This document shows, piece after piece, positions 1 through 9,480 of a stretch of 64,000 bases of DNA (its first letter is position 1; every line of letters starts with the position of its first letter). A program made the position numbers and the translations under genes. The notes beneath the pieces were generated by a model. The model worked only from the letters and a program-made list of their open reading frames with translations, was not told the origin of the DNA and did no database searches. The DNA is taken from positions 1 to 64,000 of the forward strand of contig NW_026042791.1 of the NCBI RefSeq assembly GCF_023856365.1. Reading direction: 5' to 3'. Origin of the DNA: Brienomyrus brachyistius. Lineage: Eukaryota > Chordata > Actinopteri > Osteoglossiformes > Mormyridae.

Positions 1-1347
1 GAACATCACAGGGCACATCTCTTACTCATACAAATTTGCTACTTAGATTATTAGACGTTGTGCATTTACCGACTCACTTTGCACTGTGCAAATGCAAAGC
101 ACACCAGACTGATGACTCTGCAGAAACCGCAGGAAATAGTTTTTGCAGATAAAACCGCCAAAGAAGCGGCACTGAAACAACCTACCTTATCAGTGGCAGA
201 CATTCTTTTTATAGATAGCGATGTGCTATGTGATGCACAGATTCATGCTCCTAAAATAGAAGTACAAAGTTGGATCAAAAGAGGAGCAATACAACGAGAG
301 AAAGTTTACTATATGAATGACAAGCCCATCCTACCAAAAAATTTATACAAAACAGCTGCTTTGGTGAGCCATGGAAATACTCATGTCTCAACAGGAGGGA
401 TGGTACATATCATACAACAATATTTCTATGCTATAAATTTTTCTGATTATGCAAAACAATTTTGTAGGACATGCTTAATTTGTTGTAAACACAATGCACA
501 AGGAAACATCAGACCAAAACGTGGCCAGTTCCCCACAGCTGAGTATCCGTTTCAAGTTGTACATATGGATTTTATTGAATTATCTTGGTCACAAGGAAAG
601 AAATACTGTCTAGTTATTATAGACACCTTTTCTAAGTGGGTAGAAATATACCCTGTAAAGCATTGTGATGCAATGACCGTTGCAAAATGTTTTGGTAAGC
701 CATTATTTCCCTACCTATGGCATACCTCATATTATAAGATCAGACAATGGGACTCATTTTGTAAATCAGACTATGTCCCTTTGCTCACAAGCATTAGGTT
801 TTACGCTTAAGAATCATTGTGCGTATCACCCTCAGAGCGCAGGCTTAGTGGAAAGGACCAACGGCACTATTAAAAACAAGGCTAAGAAAGACAGTGGAAG
901 AGACAAAAAGGCCGTGGCCAGAATGTTTGTCTCTAGTAAAATTATGGATGAGAATAACTCCCACTCCTGCAGGATTAACACCTTTTGAAATAGTGTATGG
1001 GTAGACCATTTCCCCTAGCAACTGAAATGAATGACATAGAAAAAGCAGACCGAGAAAATACGCTGGCCGATTGGATGCGTAAACTACTAACATCACAACA
1101 AAAACATAGCCCCAGTAGTCTGCCGGTAAATTCTGTTTCTACTCAACAGGATAACTTGCAGCCGGGAGATTGGGTCCTGGTCAAGGTCCTGTTGCGGAAA
1201 GATTGGAGCACACCTCGGTGGGACGGTCCTTATCAAGTCCTCCTTACAACACCAACAGCAGTAAAGATCGCAGAACGACCTTCCTGGATACACAAAAGTC
1301 ACTGTAAACCCATCAAGCCCTTATCAGAGGCCTCAGCAACAGAGTAG
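1..1347 (+). pseudogene. Endogenous retrovirus pol, 3' part (integrase), broken
   Basis: The 3' end of a retroviral pol gene coding for integrase, which joins proviral DNA to host DNA. A zinc-binding HHCC region lies at about 370-490. The first catalytic Asp is at about 568 (HMDFIEL), the second in RSDNGTHF at about 740, and the Glu in GLVERTNG at about 850. The C-terminal domain at 1160-1310 (PGDWVLVK, then WDGPYQVLL) resembles gammaretroviral integrases. The reading frame changes near 690 and again near 985-1000, where a TAG interrupts, so no intact enzyme can be made. Reverse transcriptase and gag would lie left of the window. An env remnant and an LTR follow in the expected order, so this is the 3' end of one provirus. 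Confidence 0.85.
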
Positions 1348-1439
1348 CAGTGGAAGTCCGCTACAAAGGCACAGTAACCAATAGGGTGCTGTTTGTCTCA
1401 ACCCGGTGAAGAAAACAACTGAGCTGCACTCTATTTAGG

Positions 1440-1957
1440 ATGGCCCTGATAGGGTGGGGATGTGGTAAAGTGACTCTAGGGGTCATTCTTGTTGTAGGAC
1501 TTGTATGGTTGTCCTGGCTCTCACCAGCTCCATTACAGCACCTACGGCGATGGACCCATGATGACTTCCATCTACGCCCGTTGCCCGCTGACCACTCACA
1601 TCCATTTATGCAAAACTACTGGTACCGATATGTACATGATACTGTAACAGCGAAAAATGTGACAAATTGCTATGTTTGTTCAGTAATGCTCACTCATAGT
1701 GAAGGACCTACGGTGTATGGCAGAGCTATGAATATCTTCTGCAGGTATAGGATATCAAAGTAATGTTTCACTTATATTTTCTTTTGTTTTTCATTTTATT
1801 TTTCTGTTGTTTTATTACTGTTATACCATGTTTGAAAATGTTTATTAATCAAGCTCTTAACGCTGCTTTTCGGACACGCAGTACAATGTTTCTCTCCCTT
1901 ACCCAAACTATAGAGACAGAGCCTGTTTCCAGCGATGGCGATGAAGAAGACATATAA
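1440..1957 (+). pseudogene. Endogenous retrovirus env remnant with large internal deletion
   Basis: The first open stretch (1440-1762) begins with a hydrophobic segment and continues into a Cys-containing surface-subunit-like start (NCYVCSVM near 1670). The next open stretch (1763-1957) is strongly hydrophobic and then ends in a short acidic tail (DGDEED), like a transmembrane anchor plus cytoplasmic tail. The rest of the surface subunit, the cleavage site and the fusion-peptide region between them are missing, so this is a deleted, non-functional envelope gene. Position between integrase and LTR supports the call; similarity to a specific fish ERV envelope was not tested. Confidence 0.65.
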
Positions 1958-2134
1958 TTCATAATGACGGCCGAGCCGAAAGCACCCGTGCAGGGCTCGG
2001 ACCTGAAGAACCGGAATTAAATGTTTTCCAGGATAATGACAATGTGGTCTAAATGAAGGTTGTACCTAAAGTGCTTTTGCAACTTGTACAATGTTGATGC
2101 TTCTGATCATACTGTCATGATAAACAGGAGGGAC

Positions 2135-2517
2135 TGTTAGGTTGAAGAAACAGTTGTTAATCATTTCTGTATGATCAGCAATGAGTGTAAATATATATGT
2201 ATACGTTATTTCTTATCTTCTAGCCACATACTCTTAGCTATTGTACTCTAAGTAGGTGGTTAACAGCTGCCTACTTAGATAAGAATCTCACTTCCCTCTC
2301 TTGCGCCCCCCCATTGACTATAAATAAAGAAGACAAGGGAACCACCCTTTGTAACACATTCTGCTGTAGTTTGCATTGCAGAGAGTGTGGGTACCCTTGC
2401 AAGTAAAAACTGTAACCTGTGTGTGTCTCATAAATGTGGAGTTGGGGTGGAAACGCCGGGCGCTTTCCCCAACAGGGACGTTTCTTAGGTTAGAAACTGC
2501 CGTCACTGCAGCCAACA
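2135..2517 (+). mobile_element. 3' LTR of the endogenous retrovirus
   Basis: A purine-rich run (AAACAGGAGGGA) at 2122-2133 directly precedes TGTTAG at 2135, as a polypurine tract precedes an LTR. Inside are a TATA-like box at 2319 (TATAAATAAA) and an overlapping AATAAA at 2323. The right edge near 2517 (GCCAACA) is chosen as a CA end and is approximate. The 5' LTR and target duplication are outside the window, so insertion age cannot be judged. Confidence 0.65.
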
Positions 2518-3211
2518 CTGACTTTTAAGGAGAGACACTCAGCTCTTCCTATGAGCAGATCCACCATGGTGCACAAAATGACAGTATAATTATTATTTTA
2601 GGTGACACTTCAAATGTTGCATTATTTCATTCTTTACAAAACGACATTTTTATAACAATGATGTATAACAATGTTAATGTGTTTATGTATAATTCATATT
2701 TAAATTAAAGTTCATATTTTAGTTAAAAGCTACACCTACAGTACGTATATGAACTTGAATTTGAATCCAAACCCTTTTTCGTTCTTCTTCTTTAAATTCA
2801 AATATAAATTTCAATGCCACAACCTGTTTTCAACCACAATTCAAATGTAATTCAGATTAACAAAATGAACTGAAATTCAAGTTCATATATGTATTCAAAA
2901 TCCTGAATTTTAGGATACGTATTTGAGAATTTCATTCTCAAATCAGTTCTGAATGGTGCACATCCCTAGTTCATATGTTAAATCATGCATTTTTTTTTTC
3001 AGAGTGAATACACACTGACTGCTCAGATAAATAACGTCAAAAATAATTTTCTTTTGTTGCTTAAGATTTTTGCACAGTCCTATACTGTATATAACAACTC
3101 AAACATTTTTTTATGTTATTTGTTTTAAAGAGGCTGCAATGTGTAACATTAACATCTGTATAAGAGAAGGTTAGGCTTTTGGCTGACAGCAAGCAAAATG
3201 CAACAAATTGT

Positions 3212-3242
<31 letters not shown>

Positions 3243-3412
3243 ATGATTTTTGTTTGATGTTTAGAAAAACATTTATGGAACAAAGCAGACAATAAGGTAT
3301 CTTTGCTAATTTTATATTGACAAACAACTAAACTGTCAAAATTATTTTGCAGGGAATAATCTTACTGACATTATAATAAAGCAAATATGAAAATAGTTGG
3401 AATCTCATTTAC
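2518..3412. other. No gene seen; AT-rich spacer with AAT microsatellite
   Basis: AT-rich sequence between the provirus and the NITR relic. It has a TAA/AAT trinucleotide run at about 3212-3241. No transmembrane or cytoplasmic exon for the upstream receptor gene could be recognised here on the minus strand. Confidence 0.5.
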
Positions 3413-3965
3413 CTGTGATTATGACAAAGGTTCCATTCCCGAAGGTGACCTCATGAAGAAACACAGCAGCACAATAATACACTGCAGAATCTGACGGCTC
3501 CACGTTAGAAATAGTGAGGTTAAAACTCCCCTCTGCATTCAGTAAGGAGTAACGTTTTATGCTTTTATATTCCTTGTAAAATTCACCAGGTACGTAGAGA
3601 AGTGCTTTCGCCATGGGCTGGGGCTTCCGACCAACAGCTTGCTTAAACAAAGTAACAAAAGTTGTTTCTCCTTGACAGAAGGCATGTCAGGGTCACACTG
3701 TCTCCAAGCTGAACCCTCATCAGGTGACTGGGCTGAACAACATCTGTAGTCAGTGCAGTGTCTGCAAAAACAGAAAAACAAAAAAAATCATAATCAAATA
3801 AGACATATAATAGTAATCTAAATAACTATTAACTATGATGCAGATTAAATGGCCAAAATTCCACTGATCACATCATACAGATAAATGAAAATATTAAAAT
3901 CCCAAAATAATTTATATTATAGGGCCCTTACTAATGAAAATGAGAAGACCAAAGAGTCTGAACAT
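3413..3965 (-). pseudogene. Novel immune-type receptor (NITR)-like leader and V exon, frameshifted
   Basis: NITRs are teleost cell-surface receptors with Ig V domains, thought to act in innate allorecognition. Exon 1 (3965-3932) encodes a leader starting MFRLFGLLIFI and ends in a phase-1 GTAAGG donor. Exon 2 (3761-3413) starts after TTTTTGCAG and ends at a GTAAAT donor, also phase 1. It encodes the first Cys (SVTLTC), a framework with LFKQAVGRKP, the second Cys in DSAVYYCAA, and a germline-joined J-like end (FGNGTFVII). A V plus J motif in one exon points to NITR rather than a T-cell receptor V segment. One extra C just after the first Cys codon shifts the frame and brings a stop, so the exon is broken unless this is an assembly error. 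No later exons were found. Confidence 0.75.
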
Positions 3966-4344
3966 TTTTTGTGCTTCCACTGTTTAGAATAAACTGCTCT
4001 GCTGCTAAGTGAGAGATCATGGTCGTGGTCGGGATGAAAGGGCAGGAAACAGAGAGGAAACAGAGAGACACACATCAGGGCTGATCTGATTGGCTGTTCA
4101 CATGGGAACTTAAGTAACAGTGAAAAAGCATTTTAATGTGCACTTACATGACGTTTATTAATTTACTCCTTAACATCCAGTTAAAATGAGAACAATTAGA
4201 TAAACAGGAGCAGATACTGAGCATATAAAGTTCTTTGTACAGAGTTGCTGAGATACTGTGGAGAGCATTTGCTAATCATCTCTCTCAGACAAGCTCAGCA
4301 CAGTATGAGTCTGTTATCTATCTGATATTAGACAGTCTCTCATA

Positions 4345-4590
4345 CAGTAATAATAATTGATACTTTATTGGTCCCTGTGGAGAAATTGTCTTAACTTCTC
4401 TCTCAACTTGCTCTCTTTTTTTTAGAGTAAACAGAGTAAGTTGTCTGCGAAGGGCAGCCCACCCATAGTGATGCCCAGTGAGCTGGGGGTTAAGGGCCCT
4501 CGCTCAAGGACGCAGAGATGTGCTGTGGCTGGGTTTGAACCAGCGACCATCTTATTACAAGCACACAGGCATTAGATCTTCTAATCACAC
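4345..4590 (-). repeat. tRNA-derived SINE-like repeat
   Basis: The block starts at a TTGATACTTTATTGGTCCC end, a form common in fish short repeats. Near its right end it carries the inverse of a tRNA B box (GGTTTGAACC at about 4532). It is read as a minus-strand SINE; boundaries are approximate. Confidence 0.55.
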
Positions 4591-4919
4591 TTAAAAGGCA
4601 GATTAAATGTTCTTTCCACCATGCAAACAGAATGTAAATTGTAGCTTTACTGCTTAGATTTACATTCACACATTTGCATTTAAAACAAGCATTTTAAGTG
4701 ATGTACATGAGAGTAAATGGTGAATCAGTTTATTTGCCACTCTACACATTACATTGGCGCCCCATTATAAGTAACTGTACAGTGACATTGCAGTTCCTCA
4801 GTTGCTTTGATGCATTTCTGGAATCACCCTTAACATCTGCAAACTGTAAGTGCATTTCCCAAAACAATTCGTGCAAACAGCACCACACAGATGGACTGTC
4901 TACAAAAAAAGTCATAGAG

Positions 4920-5066
4920 GCCACCAGCAGCCCGAATACCACACCGTAAGGCCGTATGTTAGGATGCTCCTCTATGGCAGAGCGGTAGGAGGGCCACCAG
5001 CAGCCCGCATACCAGACCGTAAGGCAGCAATGTTAGGATGCTCTCTATGGCAGAGCAGTTGAAGGT
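4920..5066. repeat. Two-copy tandem repeat, period about 73 bp
   Basis: A unit beginning GCCACCAGCAGCCCG occurs at 4920 and again at 4993. Both contain CCGTAAGGC and a TATGGCAGAGC box, with scattered differences. No coding role is evident. Confidence 0.7.
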
Positions 5067-5340
5067 CCCGATCAAGAAATCCGACAAGTTTCCCCAATAA
5101 GCCAGTAACCCCGCTTCATAGAACAGGCCCACAGGACTGGTTTTGGTGAGATAGTGCCGAGTAGTAGGTAGAAATCAGGATGGAGACTGAGTGTGGGTCT
5201 AACAGGTGAGCAGATGTAGGACAGAATGTAGAGCCCTCTGGTGGAGTGCCTGTGCATGACTGAATGTATGGTTTTGGGTCTGATGGTCTGAATAGTTGGT
5301 AGAAATAGGCACCTTCCTACCTGATGTGGTAGGTCTAGAT

Positions 5341-5644
5341 AAGGGGTCACCAACATGGTGCCCCAAGGATGCCCCCAATGACCACATGAGTTGCCCGTGA
5401 CCTGTTCTATAAAATAGCACAACTCACCAGCGAACATCATCTAAAATTTTATTTTGTCCTGTTTCTAATCTATCACATTTGCATTTATATAGATTTGAAA
5501 TTGAATATAAAAAAGCATTTAAAACATGTTTATCATGCATGAAGTTTAGACATGTTTAGGAGGGCGTTTAAAACTGATATCAAACTTCGTATGGCTCAGT
5601 ACCCGTGAAGTAGCTCTCCGTTTTAAAAAGGTTGGTGACCCCTG
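5341..5644. mobile_element. Non-autonomous hAT-type MITE with 8-bp target duplication
   Basis: The ends are inverted repeats: GGGGTCACCAAC on the left and GTTGGTGACCCC on the right. The element is flanked by a perfect 8-bp duplication GTCTAGAT (5333-5340 and 5645-5652), diagnostic of hAT-type transposition. The 304-bp interior is AT-rich and has no open reading frame. Confidence 0.85.
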
Positions 5645-6059
5645 GTCTAGATCTTGCAAGTTTGTTTGTACTGGCTGTGTGAACATACTGTAGCACTGTT
5701 AAGAATATGCAACACAGCCTGAGTTGGGGATCTGCTGTATGCATCAGTAATATAATGCTTTGTCCTTTTCTAGGCTGTTCATTAAGACATAAAGCCTGAA
5801 AGTTTTCTGAATGGCATTAATGAAATTGAGCACTGCCCCCACCTGCTGGCCAATTTATTAAAACATTGAAATCGCTGTCTGCACAGGCTGACGTGTCATT
5901 TAAGTCTGATAATTTTCTATGAGTCAAACGGCAAGAAAATGACAAGAAGTTAAAAACATGGAGTTAGATGAAGGAGAAAAGATTACAAATTTGAAGATTA
6001 TGAAATCAGGACATGTCAGCTAAGTCAGCCAAGGTGGGTCTTAAACATATGGACGGAAG
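5645..6059. other. No gene seen
   Basis: Unannotated spacer between the MITE and the LTR-like block. No coding region, repeat end or RNA gene was recognised. Confidence 0.5.
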
Positions 6060-6960
6060 TATGAGCGCTAAACTTAAACGGGTTCACTTGTAACCGCTGC
6101 CACCAAATTTCGTTAAATTGCTGGGGAGGTCCAGATACATGAGACAGGAATAGAAGGATTATTCTTTATTAATATACAGACGAGGGTTACAACCCTCCCT
6201 AGGGCAATAGAAGGGGATACCTGCCACGGGACATTCTAAAACGCTTAATGTGAAAATGCGTAACGCAACTTAATGTATTAAAACAGTCACCACAAATCAC
6301 CAAATTTCTCGCGAATGTATCTGGCCATAAAGACTTACCTGACAAGAAATCAAAACCGAAATGCTAGGAATATGGACTTTAAGCCTTTTCTTTATGGGCG
6401 TCAATGGAGGGGAAAACGCTTGACGTAAGATGAAGTCCATATTCCTAGCATTTCGGTTTTGATTTCTTCCCTGGCATGGGTGACGGGTGCACCACGTTCC
6501 CAAAGCCACGTTAGCCTCGAGCGAACTGCCCGGAGAAACCGCTCACACCAGCGCTGCAACCCGATCTCCTCCCCTTTTAAACACACATTTCTATGGCGTT
6601 AAATTAGTGCCAAAAGTCGTGCGCATAAAAACAGAAAATCCATGCTCTCTACGCGCTCGCGATTGCACAGCACTCACTCACTCGCTCGCCGTTAAATTAG
6701 GGCCAAAAGTCGAACCACGCGCGTGCGTGTGCTCGAGTGCTGAAAACCCATCCCCTCTACGCGCTCGCGTCTGCACAGCACTCGCTCGCTCGAATTTCCC
6801 GCTTCGTCTTACCGTATATAAAAGAATGGGCCAATGTACGGTAAATTGCATTGTGAATAAAATTTCTTAATACAACATCACAAAACCAATTTAATAAATT
6901 CAAATCCTGGGAAGAACGCTCCTCAGATATTAGTTCTCGGGTTAGTGTTAGCAGACTATA
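6060..6960 (+). repeat. LTR-like block with promoter and polyA signals
   Basis: The right half has two tandem versions of a roughly 95-105 bp unit (about 6597-6690 and 6691-6793), each starting CGTTAAATTAG and ending in CGCTCGC and CACAGCACTC motifs. These are followed by a TATATAAAAG box near 6814 and an AATAAA near 6858, an order expected of an LTR promoter and R region. Clean TG/CA ends and a target duplication were not found, so this could also be an old gene promoter. Confidence 0.35.
6344..6468. repeat. Perfect 36-bp inverted repeat (hairpin)
   Basis: Arm 6344-6379 (starting AAGAAATCAAAACCG) is the exact reverse complement of 6433-6468, 36 of 36 bases, with a 53-base loop. It lies inside an LTR-like block. 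Perfect identity in old, mutated DNA suggests recent origin or gene conversion. Confidence 0.9.
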
Positions 6961-7357
6961 GGCGAAACCACCTTAAGTGCTATCTGTTAATGTTTATTAA
7001 ATTAGCATTAAAATGGAGAGGTTTATAATATCTTTTGTCCTTGTAGCTGCTAAATACACTCATTATTAAAGCCATAAAGTTGTCTGCCTACTACATTGGA
7101 ATCTCCACTGAGTAAGTGTTTTTGATGGATTTTATTTAACTTTATTATACTCTGGTCCTTAGATCTAATGTCATACTTCTTCACTTATATTGTTTGTGAA
7201 AAGGTTTACCACGGTCAAACAGAGCAGCCACTACATCATCATACATGAACAAGCACCTCACAAAACAAAAACATTTCATTTTCATAATTAAAACTTTTGA
7301 ATGGTAGGCCTAGTGTGTGGATCAGAGACAAGATCTTGACACCTCATTAACTATAAT

Positions 7358-8098
7358 TTGTTCTGTGAACAGCTCAGATACCACCTTCTCGAAAGTCTTC
7401 TGCATAAAATAGAAATAGGATTCAGCGCGACTCCACTAAATTTGGATTACCTGGAGTTCCTTTGTCATCAGGAGCTGTATCTTCTGCAGGCCCTGTCTAA
7501 TCACATTGAAGTACCTCCTGCTATCACCCTGGCTTTGCAAGAGCTCTTTGACCTTGTGAGGGCACATCTGGAACGTCCAGCCCCATGTGTCACACAGGAA
7601 GTCGCTGCCACCAATAGACGACCCAAGATTTTGATTGAAGAACAATGTTTGAAAGAAATGCTCCATACTCAACTTCCTGTGCCTTGCATAGCCACACTGA
7701 TGGGTGTTTCAAGAAGAACAATCTTAAGAAGAATAAAAGAGTATGAGCTCTGTGTTAGGGAACTTGACAATTTGGTTTCTTCTGTCAAGAATGATCTACC
7801 AAATGCAGGCTACAGGATAGTCAATGCAGGCTGCAGTCAATGGGCTACAGGGTTCGGTGGAGAAGAGTTGCAGCCTCCATGCATAGGGTTGATTCCATGC
7901 GCATCATATAAAGGTTGTCAAGTCTTGGCTGTGTTGTACGCAGAATGTACCAGGGCCTTTGTCTCTAGTACACGTGGACACAAACCACAAGTTGATCCGG
8001 TTTGTATTACCAGCAAATTTATTTGGAGTAAACCCTGGGTGGATTGGTGTGAGGTGGTGGTGGGGCTTTGGAGAAGATTTCCTGCCGATCAACACTAG
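7358..8098 (+). pseudogene. Integrase-core transposon-family protein, frameshifted 5' part
   Basis: The start of a protein of the kind often annotated in fish as integrase core domain containing. The first 150 or so codons form a helical N-terminal region with a helix-turn-helix-like segment (VSRRTILRRIKEYE, about codons 121-134). The expected continuation is then found in other frames: QSMGYRVRWRRVAASMHRVD at about 7829-7890 and LVHVDTNHKLIRF at about 7961-8000. The Asp of VHVD corresponds to the first catalytic residue of the integrase fold in this family. At least two frameshifts plus a stop make it a relic, and sequence after the first catalytic motif is missing. The family assignment rests on remembered motif patterns. 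Confidence 0.6.
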
Positions 8099-8189
8099 CA
8101 ACTTATATCTATCTGTCATGGAGGTCTCGGGACTCACAGATATTCAGAGACATGTGGATAGTTTACCAGTGGTTTTCAGCAGGAAATAG

Positions 8190-9480
8190 TTATTACTACA
8201 AATTGTCACCCCCCCCCCGCCCCCCACAGAAACTGGATCTGGCTATAGTGGGAAAATCTTTTTTTTTTTTTTATTTGTGAGAACTTGAAAGCAAAACAAA
8301 ACTTGGAAAAAATATATGCTCATTCACCAATTTTCTAATCTGGGGTCTAAAGTGGTCAGGCTTGCAAGTGTATTTGGTTATTTGTCTATCCTAGCCTGTT
8401 GCAGTGTATATTTCCTGTATATTTTGCATGTAAAAAATGTTGTTTGTTATGTCAGTGCTTAATATTATCATGTAGTCTTCATGAACTTTCTTCATCTTGG
8501 CCAGGGACTGCATTTGAAAAGTAGCCACTTGACTAAAATTGGCACATTTTCAGAAATGCCAGCAACAATACTGATAATGAACACCCCTCTAACTGACTCT
8601 CAGTTGGTTTAGAAAAAAGACTTTTAAGAGAAAAGAAAGCCTTCCTTTGGTTTTGCATTTTTCTCTTTTTTGTTGGCTGTGCACAATATATTAGAAGAAT
8701 ACCTTACAATTATATTAGTTAAGAAATAACAGATTGCGTATATACAATATTAAGGTGATAACAACAACCCTCACTGTCTCTAGGTGCTGCTTCAGACAGG
8801 GCATTCTGCAGCAGGGACACCACCCGTCGTGCAGCATCCAGCAAATCTCCCTATCACAACAGCCCACATAACAGAATAACATTAGTGTATGATTCAGTAG
8901 GGCTAGTCCAGGTCTGGAAAGTAGTTGGGCCAGATTTTTAAACCAAGAAATTTAGCTGGGCCAGACATTTTCAGCGGCCCAGTAAGCAACAGGTAATGGC
9001 ATTTTAAACAAACACAAATCAAGGTTATTTTAAAAAACTACAACTGAACAGAATCTGAGAGCAATATTTTTTTTCACTTCTGAAATGAGAAAAATATTTT
9101 GGTCGTATCTGACCTAGACGCATCCCAAAGAAAAAAAATGCCTATTAGATGGTAAACAGACATAAAGAAAAAGGGAAAAATCGTCTATAATCATCATCCG
9201 CTTATACTGTGGTGATCCATTTCACCCACACAGGCATGATCACCATTAGCGGTTTCCACATTATTGTCGAGGTGACTATTCACTTTACCTCTGCTTTCTC
9301 CGACATCTTCCTGATTCTGCCGCCAACAAGGGGCTCATAGGGTGGAGACTGAGGGTGTTAAACAGACCAATCTTTTGTCACTGAATGCAACAAATAATGT
9401 ATTTATCTGTCAAAAGTCCAGCACCAGGAAAAGCAACAGAGTGACAGTAGAAACTGTAATAATAATGGAAGTGCGCCGCC
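8190..9480. other. Spacer downstream of the tbxt relic; no clear gene
   Basis: This includes a poly-C run near 8208 and a T run near 8260. The part near 9480 would be the 3' untranslated region of the minus-strand tbxt relic. Apart from the weak exon-like piece at 8775-8850 nothing coding was recognised. Confidence 0.4.
8775..8850 (-). other. Exon-like open segment of unknown origin
   Basis: The 76-base segment lies between an acceptor-like GTGATAG and a GTGAGG donor and reads openly on the minus strand (DLLDAARRVVSLLQ). The composition looks coding and helical, but it is too short for a family call and could be chance. Confidence 0.2.
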
